Shown piece after piece: positions 8,351 to 15,699 of a stretch of DNA of 33,073 nucleotides. Source of the DNA: Verrucomicrobia bacterium ADurb.Bin018 (GTDB lineage Bacteria; Verrucomicrobiota; Kiritimatiellia; CAIQIC01; Lenti-01); NCBI GenBank assembly GCA_002071335.1, contig MWEZ01000008.1, positions 1 through 33,073 on the forward strand. The letters are read 5' to 3'. The position numbers were made by a program, and so were the translations under genes. The notes beneath the pieces were generated by a model, which saw only the letters and a program-made list of their open reading frames with translations, had not been told where the DNA came from and did no database searches. How positions within the stretch are numbered: the stretch's first letter is position 1; the number at the start of each line of letters is the position of its first letter.

Positions 8351-10045
8351 TCAGTATCCATCCACGCGGTAGTTGGTCACGCCGCCGGAGACCGGCGGGA
8401 TTTCCGAGCTGAGGTCAATCTGGTAGAAGGGATCGCCCTTGCCCATGCCATCGTTGTACTTCGGCGGGCGCATGCCGGTCGGCAACTGGACCGGTGGGTT
8501 GAAGCTGTACCGCGACACATCCGCGCGTGCCTGTTCAATGTGGTCGGGGAACACCCGCAGCACCATGAGGTCGAACGACCACACGATATCGCGCCCCATC
8601 TCGACATCCGGGCAATGCGCCCGCACGCTTTCAAACGCGCTGGCCACTGTGTCATCCGCCACGGGGAAATGGGTGGCCACGGTCAGCTTGGGCCGCGGAT
8701 TAATCTGGCTCAAAATGTACCCGAATGCGCCCTGCGGCGTGTGCGAGCTGTTTTGCACAAACGTCAGCCCTTGCACCGTGGCTTGAAACTCGGCGTAGTT
8801 GGGATCGCCGGGTTGCGGTGGCGCGTCGAGGCCCATGTTTTTGTAGGCCCAGACCTCGGGCGGCACGACCATTTCGTGGATGAACACATCCACCCCGTTT
8901 CCGCCGTTCTTGGCTTGCTCGATACAGTTGGTTTCGGGCTTGGTATCGCTGGTGTAGATCATGCTCAAGGTCGCGCCCTCCGGCGTGAGCCAATCCAGCT
9001 TGTAGCCCATGGAACCGCGGCGACAATGGATCACCGGGAAATGCGTGATAGTTGCGCCCGTGTCCGCGTTGCTATAGGCCACGCCACCCACCACCGACCA
9101 ATCGAGTTCAATCGGCACCACGGCGTAGGCATCGCGTGGGTCGTCATTGCCCACGGGCACGGGATCGTGTGGCAACCCCCAGCTTTCCTTGGTGGGCGGC
9201 ACATAGTTCGTGTAGCTGGTACCCTGGAAACTGAAACTCTCCGAGTGCCAGCGCCACGCGCTGCGTAGGCTCGCGCAGAAGTTGCTCGTACCGTCGTCGT
9301 ACACCACGCCATCGTCGTTATAGATATCCCAATCGTTGGAGGGACACGCCACGCCGGAGGACTTCGAGCCCCACACATACAGCGGTGACTTGCGATCGCT
9401 GGCTGGGCCGAAACAATAAATGTGCGTCAAGTCGTTCATGTGGTCGCCGTGCAGATGGTTGATAAACACCTTGTCCATTCGCCGGAATCCGACTTTGGCC
9501 GCGGCGTAGTTGGCGGAAATGCCCGCGCCGGCGTCGAAGATGAATTGGTCGCGTGCCCGCCCGCCATACACCTTGTCGTTGGGATCGTTGCTCCACCCCA
9601 CCTCCACAAAAATACTCATTTCTGCCTGCGCCAACCGCACGGGCAAGGGAATCATCGAGCCCATGAACGTGATCCGCATTTCGTTGGTGGCCAGCGGGGT
9701 CAATGGATCAAACAACGGCAATTTTTGGAAATAGGTATAACTCTCGGTGGGCTTGTAGGTGGGGTCTTGCGCCACCACGCGGTAGAACATCGGCACCGCC
9801 GCCGAGCCCGTCGGCCCCAGCCCCGCCAAAGTGGCCTCCGCATCCTGCCACGACATCCAATTGCTCAAGCCCGACGTGGACCACTGCACCGCGTAATGCG
9901 TGCCCGTGCCGCCCGGGTCAACCCAACTAATCTGCCCGTTACCGTTGAACGCGGTGATCTCCGGCTGCCCGCTCGCCACCCCGGCCGCCAGCAGCCCCAC
10001 CAGCGCGATTCTAGCCACCCAGCCCATCATGCGTTTCTTTTGCAT
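8351..10045 (-). CDS. Exported metallo-beta-lactamase-fold hydrolase (arylsulfatase/GntH-like)
   Basis: A 564-aa protein with a signal peptide (MQKKRMMGWVARIALVGLLAAGVASG). Residues 28-92 form an FN3-like module ending VPMFYRVVAQ, a style common in PVC bacteria. The catalytic MBL fold follows: HLHGDH at 197-202, then H340, D367 (TSDTKP), H435 (SSHTPQGAFG) and H459 (ATHF), a full set of candidate two-zinc ligands. The long insertion at about 225-310 and the SSHT...LSQINPRPKLTVATHF end resemble the MBL subgroup that includes GntH-type and arylsulfatase-type enzymes (recalled, not searched). The ATG has AGGAG 9 bases upstream. It follows the beta-barrel gene by 22 bases, so the two probably form one transcript. 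Site: periplasm or outside. Substrate unknown. Confidence 0.85.
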   Translation of the reverse strand: MQKKRMMGWVARIALVGLLAAGVASGQPEITAFNGNGQISWVDPGGTGTHYAVQWSTSGLSNWMSWQDAEATLAGLGPTGSAAVPMFYRVVAQDPTYKPTESYTYFQKLPLFDPLTPLATNEMRITFMGSMIPLPVRLAQAEMSIFVEVGWSNDPNDKVYGGRARDQFIFDAGAGISANYAAAKVGFRRMDKVFINHLHGDHMNDLTHIYCFGPASDRKSPLYVWGSKSSGVACPSNDWDIYNDDGVVYDDGTSNFCASLRSAWRWHSESFSFQGTSYTNYVPPTKESWGLPHDPVPVGNDDPRDAYAVVPIELDWSVVGGVAYSNADTGATITHFPVIHCRRGSMGYKLDWLTPEGATLSMIYTSDTKPETNCIEQAKNGGNGVDVFIHEMVVPPEVWAYKNMGLDAPPQPGDPNYAEFQATVQGLTFVQNSSHTPQGAFGYILSQINPRPKLTVATHFPVADDTVASAFESVRAHCPDVEMGRDIVWSFDLMVLRVFPDHIEQARADVSRYSFNPPVQLPTGMRPPKYNDGMGKGDPFYQIDLSSEIPPVSGGVTNYRVDGY

Positions 10046-10067
10046 CTTTGTTCTCTCCTGCCACTTT

Positions 10068-10763
10068 TTAAAACCGGAATTTTAGGTCCACCGCCACGTC
10101 GTGATAGACCGGGTCGTAATCGCTCTGTGTGCCGTTCGCCCAAGTGAACGACGGTTGTGCGGCAAAGTAGCGGTAGCCCGCGCCCACCATCACGCGCGCG
10201 GAGATGTCGAAGTCCACCCCGGCCAATGCCTGCCAGCAAAAGGTTGTGTCGTCCCCGGACTCCGCGAATCCAAAACCCTCGGTTGTCAACTCGGCTTCGT
10301 TGAACGACACCGTGCAACGCGTGACACCCGGCCCGAAGCCGATGTAGGGATGCACCCTGCCGTCCGGATAGCGAATCAGAAAATTCACGAATAGCGACTG
10401 AAACTCAATATGTGAATCCGTCGCCGGGGAATAGAAGCCCGCGATGGTGTACGGCCCCGCCGCGAAGCCCGGCGACATGATCCTGTCGAACTCGGCCCGC
10501 CGGTAGCTGTATTCCAACTCCGCCGCGAACCGCCCCCCCAGCACCGCCGGTATCCAGCCCGCTTTCGCGCCGATCACGAAGCCGTTGTGTATCTCTTCCT
10601 TCAGATCGGCCTGTTGACCGCGTTCCGGCCAGCTCCATTCCTCCAGCATATTCATGGGCATCGCCAAGCCACCCGAAATCCCCGCATAGAACGACGGTGT
10701 CTCTGCCGCCCACCCGGCCGTTGCGATCCAAACCGCCCAAACACCCAACGCCATTTTGTTCAT
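10068..10763 (-). CDS. Outer-membrane beta-barrel protein (OmpW/OmpX-like size), uncharacterised
   Basis: A 231-aa protein with signal peptide MNKMALGVWAVWIATAGWAA, then ETPSFYAGISGGLAMPM, a typical first strand. Further strands include FAAELEYSYRRAEFD, FLIRYPDGRVHPYIGFGPGVT, VMVGAGYRYFAA and the terminal VAVDLKFRF, which ends in the phenylalanine needed for outer-membrane assembly. A strong GAGGAG site precedes the ATG. The gene starts about 180 bases from the divergent SEC-C/TPR gene and is followed after 22 bases by the exported MBL hydrolase. It may form a pore or serve as a surface partner of that enzyme; this is an inference from gene order. Confidence 0.8.
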   Translation of the reverse strand: MNKMALGVWAVWIATAGWAAETPSFYAGISGGLAMPMNMLEEWSWPERGQQADLKEEIHNGFVIGAKAGWIPAVLGGRFAAELEYSYRRAEFDRIMSPGFAAGPYTIAGFYSPATDSHIEFQSLFVNFLIRYPDGRVHPYIGFGPGVTRCTVSFNEAELTTEGFGFAESGDDTTFCWQALAGVDFDISARVMVGAGYRYFAAQPSFTWANGTQSDYDPVYHDVAVDLKFRF

Positions 10764-10815
10764 CGGTTTCTCCTCAGTTACAGGCCAGCCATTACGCGCC
10801 CCATCCTACCCTCCC

Positions 10816-10843
10816 TCCCCTCCCGCCGCGGGAGAGGGTTTTT
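10816..10843 (+). repeat. Imperfect hairpin with short T-run in the divergent promoter region
   Basis: TCCCG (10821-10825) pairs with CGGGA (10829-10833). The stem extends outward by one pair, then a C-A mismatch and three more pairs, and TTTTT follows at 10839-10843. It looks like a rho-independent terminator in shape, but no gene on the plus strand reads into it. It may be one of the dispersed pyrimidine/purine-rich repeats common in bacterial intergenic DNA. Confidence 0.4.
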
Positions 10844-10903
10844 CCTCTCATAAGCACCATCTCCCGCAGATTTCATTTTTCAATTGCGTGGGCATGTACT
10901 AGC

Positions 10904-10923
10904 CTGATTCAAAATTGAATCAG
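10904..10923. promoter_or_regulatory. Candidate operator: 9-bp inverted repeat, 2-base spacer
   Basis: CTGATTCAA and TTGAATCAG flank AA, giving a 20-base dyad that ends 19 bases before the ATG of the SEC-C/TPR gene. It lies between that gene and the divergent outer-membrane gene, where a dimeric repressor or activator could control one or both. It is AT-rich compared with its surroundings. An alternative is a small RNA hairpin in the 5' leader of the plus-strand gene. No regulator gene is adjacent. Confidence 0.55.
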
Positions 10924-10942
10924 ACCTTCGCCCCAACCCGAC

Positions 10943-12550
10943 ATGAGAATCGAGCCTTATAGTCCTTGCCCCTGCGGCAGCGGCAAAAAATACAAGTTTT
11001 GTTGCTACCGCAAAAAACCGGATACCGCTTCGTTTTCCGCGACATTCCACGTCGCCGGCGAGCCAGTCGGCACCGCCCCCCTGCCACCGTCGGCAGCCGA
11101 TGCAGGCCTGCGCACCGCCATGGATCTCAACGTCAAGGGCAACGAGCTGCTGCATCGGCTTGAGTTGGACGAAGCCATCAAAATCTTTCAACAGGCCTAC
11201 GCGGCCTGCGCGGATTACACGCCGGCGCTCAATAACCTGGCGCTGTGTTACTTTCAGAAATACGAAATTGAAAAGGCCATTGAGACCCAGCAGAAGGCAT
11301 TGGCCGTGCCGCGTTCGAATCCGTTCGGCCAGGCCAGCCTCGCGCTGTACTGCCGCTATTTGCCCCACCCCAAAGAACAAAAGCAACTCGCGGAGGACGC
11401 ATTGCGCCGGGCGCTCGAGATGCACTCGGTCAGCTTTGACAGCGTCCTGCGCACGTGCAAGTCTTTGGCTCTTTATGGCTGGCATCAGGAGATTTTGACC
11501 CTGCTGGAAACCAGCGATTTCGGACGCAATGAATCACTGGCTTTTTACGGCGGCGTGGCGGCGGCAAATCTGGGTGAATATGAACGAGCGGCCAAGTTCC
11601 TGAAAATTGCCCAGCGTGCGGGCGAACCCGCCAATGCCTTGGCCAAGCGCTACCGCCGCATGCTGCGCGACCATGCCGTCCCCAACACTATCCGGGGCAA
11701 CTGGCCCTATTTCACTCCCGATGAACTCATTCCTTTGCCGGTGTACGGCATGAGCCAACAGGCCCTGCGAGACGAAGTATTCACTCACTCCATCGCCGCG
11801 GTGGATTTGGCTGAAAGCCTCATCAATGCCGGCGAGGATATGGCCGATCACGGATTGACTCTTTTGGGCGAATCACAGCATCCCGCCGCCCGTGAGCTGC
11901 TTGAGATCATCGCCCGAAGCGTCACCGGTCCCGACGCCCGGCGGACGCGCGCCGCGATGCTCCTCAAGGGCGATGCCCCTGGCAGTGGCAAGCCACAAGA
12001 TTTGTGGTTTAAAGGCAAACAGCGGAGCGTCATCACTCGACGCCACACGCTGAATCCCGATTACCGATTTTGTCCCGATCCCCCGGCCAAGTGGGCCAAG
12101 CTCTTTAAGGACTCGGTGGAGCTGATGCAGCAGAACCCAGCCAATGCCCCCATTGCCGCCGAAGGTTTCAAAAAGGTGTTCACCAACGCCCCGGAAGTTT
12201 TTCCCGCCCGCTTCAATTATGCTACCACGCTGCTCGCGATGGGCCGATTCGCCGAAGCCGAAACTATCCTCCGTGACATTCTCCGCGAACATCCCACGTA
12301 TCTCTTCGCCGCTTCAGCCCTCTTGCGCATTATGACTCGTCAAGGACGCATGGACGAAGCCCGCGACTGGCTCCGCACTTACGAACCGCCGGAAGAGACC
12401 CACCCCGATGCCTGGCTAAGTTGGCTCTTTGCCCAGCTCGCCTACCACGTGAAGCAGGGTGACCGCGATGCCGTCCGACCGTTTCGCGACATGATAATGC
12501 GCCTGGCGCCGGATCACCCACTGCTCGACAAACCCGAACATCAGCTATAA
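10943..12550 (+). CDS. SEC-C zinc-motif and TPR-repeat protein
   Basis: A 535-aa protein that opens with a SEC-C motif, SPCPCGSGKKYKFCC, with candidate zinc ligands C9, C11, C20 and C21. In SecA this motif binds zinc and SecB; it also occurs as a stand-alone N-terminal or C-terminal tag on many uncharacterised proteins. Helical repeats of TPR type follow at about 60-140 (LNVKGNELLHRLELDEAIKI; ALNNLALCYFQK) and again near 395-510 (FPARFNYATTLLAMGRFAEA; LRIMTRQGRMDEARDWL). There is no signal peptide or membrane helix, so it is probably a cytoplasmic scaffold. No clear Shine-Dalgarno precedes the ATG. It stands alone on this strand, behind the 20-base dyad. The function is unknown. Confidence 0.85.
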   Translation: MRIEPYSPCPCGSGKKYKFCCYRKKPDTASFSATFHVAGEPVGTAPLPPSAADAGLRTAMDLNVKGNELLHRLELDEAIKIFQQAYAACADYTPALNNLALCYFQKYEIEKAIETQQKALAVPRSNPFGQASLALYCRYLPHPKEQKQLAEDALRRALEMHSVSFDSVLRTCKSLALYGWHQEILTLLETSDFGRNESLAFYGGVAAANLGEYERAAKFLKIAQRAGEPANALAKRYRRMLRDHAVPNTIRGNWPYFTPDELIPLPVYGMSQQALRDEVFTHSIAAVDLAESLINAGEDMADHGLTLLGESQHPAARELLEIIARSVTGPDARRTRAAMLLKGDAPGSGKPQDLWFKGKQRSVITRRHTLNPDYRFCPDPPAKWAKLFKDSVELMQQNPANAPIAAEGFKKVFTNAPEVFPARFNYATTLLAMGRFAEAETILRDILREHPTYLFAASALLRIMTRQGRMDEARDWLRTYEPPEETHPDAWLSWLFAQLAYHVKQGDRDAVRPFRDMIMRLAPDHPLLDKPEHQL

Positions 12551-12683
12551 ACGCCGAGCTGGGCTTCATCGCCCACAGGCAAACGCGCCGCTGGAGAAAT
12601 GTTTCCATATGGAAGACCTGCAGCCGTTGCAGCCCGACAATCCGTTGAGATCGGTTTTTTTTCGATTAAAAAATCGCATGGCA

Positions 12684-12702
12684 GCGGGGTCACCGCCCCC
12701 GC
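12684..12702. repeat. REP-like palindrome GCGGGG/CCCCGC
   Basis: GCGGGG at 12684-12689 and CCCCGC at 12697-12702 form a 6-bp stem with a 7-base loop, followed by CTACAGTCC. This resembles short dispersed palindromes of GC-rich PVC genomes, from recall only. Whether it is repeated in the genome cannot be judged from one window. Confidence 0.45.
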
Positions 12703-12731
12703 CTACAGTCCAACCCATTCCGACTGCTGTA

Positions 12732-12752
12732 GCCGGTCTCGCTGAGGCCGGC
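12732..12752. repeat. REP-like palindrome with 9-bp arms
   Basis: GCCGGTCTC (12732-12740) and GAGGCCGGC (12744-12752) form a stem with a single T-G pair and a 3-base loop GCT. It lies 30 bases from the previous palindrome, as paired REP units often do. Confidence 0.5.
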
Positions 12753-12942
12753 GGCTGTTACTGATTTCCACAATCCAGCCCGGATGCTTTTGTTGAGCGG
12801 GAATGGTTGAGGCACGAAACCTTCCCGCCGGGAGCGCCGGAAGGTCCGCGACCGTTTCGGCCCTACAATCCAAGCAGGATAATGACAACAGGATTTTCGA
12901 GGCGCGCGTAATTCAGAAAAACAAACACATGTTCTTCCCACC

Positions 12943-14634
12943 CTATTCCAAGTCAACGATGAGGCGGTAAATGACGTTGGGCTGGTTGGGGATGACGGGG
13001 GCAATGATGAGGCCGTCGCTGAAGGACAACTCGATGGGCGTCCATTCGCGCCACGGCAGTCTGATGTCGGTAGAGTAGCGGGCGGTATACGCGCGGCCAA
13101 ACAGGGCGGTGCCGAGGATCAAACCGTTGCCGGCGGGAGTGAGTTGAGCGGAACTTACGGTGAAGAAGTCGTTCGCCGCAACGGGGTTGGTTCCGGCTAT
13201 GCGTTCCAGATCGTTGGAGAAGCCGTCGCCATCGGCATCATCAGCCGGCCCGTTGGGTGCCCCCTGCCAGTCAATGGATGCGGACCAGGTTTCGTAATCG
13301 GGGCAGCCCTGCCCCGCCAGTGCGGCGTTTATGTTGGCGGTGGTTTGTCCTTCCTCGACGGTAATATCGGTGGCGTGGAAAATGTCGGGGACGTTGTCAT
13401 AGAATTCACCGAAACCGCCGTGCCATGCTTCAAATTGAATGCGGTATGTGCCGGGGGGGAGGTTGGTGATGGAGTAGTTGCCTTCGGTGTCGGTGATGCC
13501 CTCGGCATAACGCTGCCACCACACATCCACCCAGCGAAATGCCGTCACATGGACTTGCGCGATGGGGGTGGTGCCGTCCTGCTGCGTAACGGTTCCGGCG
13601 ATGGCGCCGGATTCGCCCCGTACGGTGGCAGCACCGGGGGACATGGCAGCATTGATGTTTGTGGTGGTTTCGCCGGCACTGACGGTGATATCGGTGGCGC
13701 TGAAAATGTCCGGGGCGTTATCGTAATACTTGCCCTCGCCATAGTGGGAGGCCTCGAAATAGACGCGGTATTTCCCGGGTGGAAGATTTTCAATAAGGTA
13801 CTTGCCCTCGGCATCGGTGACTCCTTCCGTATACCGCTGCCACCAAATATCCGCCCAACGGAAGATGGTGACGTAAATATGGTCGAGGGGGGTGACGCCG
13901 TCTTCCTCGGTGACGTTGCCGGAGATGGCGCCAACATTGGAGCGTTCACCCACGGTGAAGTTGATATTGGAGACCGCTTGCCCGGCAGCGATGGAAATAT
14001 CAGTGGCGGTGAGGAGATCGGGGGCGTTGTCGTAATAACCCTCCTGGCCTTCGTACGTGTAAAAAATTCGATAGATTCCGGCAGGCAGGCCGGCCAGGGC
14101 ATAGTTGCCGGCGGCATCAGAAAGAGTGCTCTCCATTGGCTGCCAGCCGACCCCGTTTTTGCGGAAACTCACGAGATAAGCGAATTGCAAGGGAGAGCCC
14201 GCCGAATTGGTGAAGGTCCCGGAGATTTTTCCCGCCAGCGCCAACGAGGCATTGATGTCGGTGGCCGGGCTTGCCGCGGTCACAGTAACCGTGTGGGCGT
14301 TGTACACCAAGAAGGTGTTTTCATAGATTTCGCGGGCGTAGACTCCGGCGGGGTCATCGAAAGCAACAATATAGCTGCCGTCGCCAAGGCCGGCGACGGT
14401 GTAAAGACCGGCCGCATCCGTGTTGTTTGTCTTTACTACGGGCCACGCCTGGCCGCTCTGCTGCCGGACTTCGACCGTGATATCCTTGAGGGGGGTGCCT
14501 TTGAGATCAGTCACCTTGCCGGAAATTTCGGCGTTGCCCGAATTAAGCATTCCCGGTGGCGCAGCACACAGGAGCAGCGGCACAATGAAAGTGAAAAGAA
14601 CAACACCCAAAACCCACTTCGTTTGTCGCCGCAT
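12943..14634 (-). CDS. Secreted protein with four tandem carboxypeptidase-regulatory-like repeats and a Ca-binding C-terminal module
   Basis: A 563-aa protein with a signal peptide ending near LLLCAAP. Four beta-sandwich repeats of about 100 residues occupy roughly 35-135, 136-231, 235-335 and 343-440. Each has the pattern I-x-G-x-V/F...D-x-x-G-x-Y-x-x-x-x-L-P-x-G-x-Y, then YDNAPD and a TDI-T-V...G-x-T-x-x-IN ending. Repeats 3 and 4 are nearly alike (FRWADIWWQRYTEGVTD against FRWVDVWWQRYAEGITD), a recent internal duplication. Residues 444-495 hold a calcium-loop motif (DADGDGFSND) and 496-563 a strand-rich PVC-type end (VIYRLIVDL). GGAG lies 6 bases before the ATG. The protein is probably extracellular and adhesive or structural; no catalytic residues are seen. 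Confidence 0.85.
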   Translation of the reverse strand: MRRQTKWVLGVVLFTFIVPLLLCAAPPGMLNSGNAEISGKVTDLKGTPLKDITVEVRQQSGQAWPVVKTNNTDAAGLYTVAGLGDGSYIVAFDDPAGVYAREIYENTFLVYNAHTVTVTAASPATDINASLALAGKISGTFTNSAGSPLQFAYLVSFRKNGVGWQPMESTLSDAAGNYALAGLPAGIYRIFYTYEGQEGYYDNAPDLLTATDISIAAGQAVSNINFTVGERSNVGAISGNVTEEDGVTPLDHIYVTIFRWADIWWQRYTEGVTDAEGKYLIENLPPGKYRVYFEASHYGEGKYYDNAPDIFSATDITVSAGETTTNINAAMSPGAATVRGESGAIAGTVTQQDGTTPIAQVHVTAFRWVDVWWQRYAEGITDTEGNYSITNLPPGTYRIQFEAWHGGFGEFYDNVPDIFHATDITVEEGQTTANINAALAGQGCPDYETWSASIDWQGAPNGPADDADGDGFSNDLERIAGTNPVAANDFFTVSSAQLTPAGNGLILGTALFGRAYTARYSTDIRLPWREWTPIELSFSDGLIIAPVIPNQPNVIYRLIVDLE

Positions 14635-14797
14635 GGCCTTCTCCCCGTTTCGATGTCGCTACCTCACGTTGTCCATAACAATTTCGGGATGAAACCGTCA
14701 AGATTCCTCCGTCGTCAAATACCCCCCGAAGCCTCATCCGTAGCCGCATCTTGATTCAGCCATTACTGATGCCGGCCGCGTGCTGCCGCACCCCCAG

Positions 14798-14836
14798 GCA
14801 CATCACGTGGCACACCACCCCGCATATACCACTCTG
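14798..14836. repeat. Left copy of a degenerate ~39-bp direct repeat flanking the low-GC island
   Basis: This segment shares ATCACGTGG, then ACC-x-CCCC, then CATATACC and ACTC with 17001-17039, in the same orientation and spacing apart from small gaps (about 80% match by hand alignment). The two copies enclose the low-GC segment with the nuclease-like and unknown genes. Possible identities are duplicated element ends, an attachment-site pair, or fragments of an IS200-like transposase, since the other copy can be read as VYHVVNR. Confidence 0.55.
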
Positions 14837-14917
14837 GATTACTTTGCATAGAGCGTTCACTCCACAACCCTCTATCCGCCCAAATTCAAAACATCATCTC
14901 AGCGGAACGCCCTGTTT

Positions 14918-15589
14918 TCATTCTGTAATACGCTGCCAATTCTGGAATTGATCAGCTTTCCGCCCATCGATTGTGAACAGTGTCATATCTTTTCGCTTTA
15001 CGAGCCGGTCCAAAGGGAGCGGTCGCGAAGCATAGATATTGTGATAAATGTCGAGGTGAAGCGTGTTCTCGATCCCCTGTTCATGGAGGACCGCAAGTGC
15101 GCTTATATAATTATGCGTATCATAGCGCAGCTTCTTCCCCTCACCAAATAACTCCCGCTCGAAAACGAGTGGCTTACCCATTTCTTTGGGCAACCTGAAT
15201 TCAATAGTAAGTGCTCCATACATGGCAACCGCGATTTCAGTGGGAGATATTCCGCATAATGGTTGGGGTCTAGTGTCATAAAGAATCAGCATGCCCGGGT
15301 ATTGCTTAGCGGTCATAGTTTCCAACTGCCGTTTACACCGATCAATCTTATAGCGAATTCTCTCACCAAATTTACTTATACCCCAAGACGCGAAGCCGGT
15401 TTCATCCATCCTGCGTTTAACCTTTATTTCATCATCGTTGAGTCGTATTTCTTTGATTTCCACGACAGTACGCTGATCCTCAAGAATAATCTCATAGTCA
15501 GGTGTCTTGTCTTCTCCTACTGCTATTCGGGTATACGGAATTGCATTAACACTGCAATAGGCCTCAAATTTAGCTTCAGATTCGGTCAT
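14918..15589 (-). CDS. PD-(D/E)XK-type nuclease-like protein, unrecognised family
   Basis: A 223-aa cytoplasmic protein. After an N-terminal helix (TESEAKFEAYCSVN, with E5 and E9) comes TPDYEIILEDQRTVVEIKEI. D31 followed 13 residues later by E44-I-K46 fits the PD-(D/E)XK catalytic pattern of restriction endonucleases and related nucleases, including the expected strand-turn-strand spacing. The following basic helical segment (KVKRRMDETG...KFGERIRYKIDRCKRQLETM) and LILYD fit the fold's later elements. I do not recognise the full-length family. The gene has low GC unlike its neighbours, no clear Shine-Dalgarno, and lies 110 bases downstream of the unknown gene on the same strand. It could be a restriction or abortive-infection effector. 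The nuclease reading is inferred from motif alone. Confidence 0.65.
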   Translation of the reverse strand: MTESEAKFEAYCSVNAIPYTRIAVGEDKTPDYEIILEDQRTVVEIKEIRLNDDEIKVKRRMDETGFASWGISKFGERIRYKIDRCKRQLETMTAKQYPGMLILYDTRPQPLCGISPTEIAVAMYGALTIEFRLPKEMGKPLVFERELFGEGKKLRYDTHNYISALAVLHEQGIENTLHLDIYHNIYASRPLPLDRLVKRKDMTLFTIDGRKADQFQNWQRITE

Positions 15590-15699
15590 CGTTACTGATG
15601 GATGTCAGCGTTCACCCTCACGCTGCTTGTGGCGCGTAGTACTGGAGTACCTTGGTGGTCTAATACTCCCCTAAATAAGGCGTTGGGATCATACGAATA

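Larger units (their letters stand above)
12551..12942. other. Gene-free intergenic stretch with REP-like palindromes
   Basis: This 392-base gap lies between the convergent SEC-C/TPR and repeat-protein genes. It contains a T8 run at 12655-12662 preceded by a weak CCGA/TCGG stem, a possible plus-strand terminator. CGATT-AAAA-AATCG follows directly, then the two stronger palindromes listed separately. CCTACARTCCAA occurs twice (near 12702 and 12864). I see no coding potential on either strand beyond composition shadows. Confidence 0.6.

Noticed and set aside
10816-10843. Hairpin plus T-run as a true terminator
   Set aside because: It lies between divergent genes with nothing transcribed into it from the left on the plus strand; kept only as a repeat.
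13144-14754. 536-codon plus-strand frame opposite the secreted repeat protein
   Set aside because: Its glycine/valine-rich repeats are the mirror of the carboxypeptidase-like repeats; the minus frame has signal peptide, ribosome-binding site and domains.
15672-15690. AAGGCGTTGGG resembling part of an integron attC core
   Set aside because: No matching partner box or foldable stem-loop between it and the next gene, and no integrase; chance likeness.
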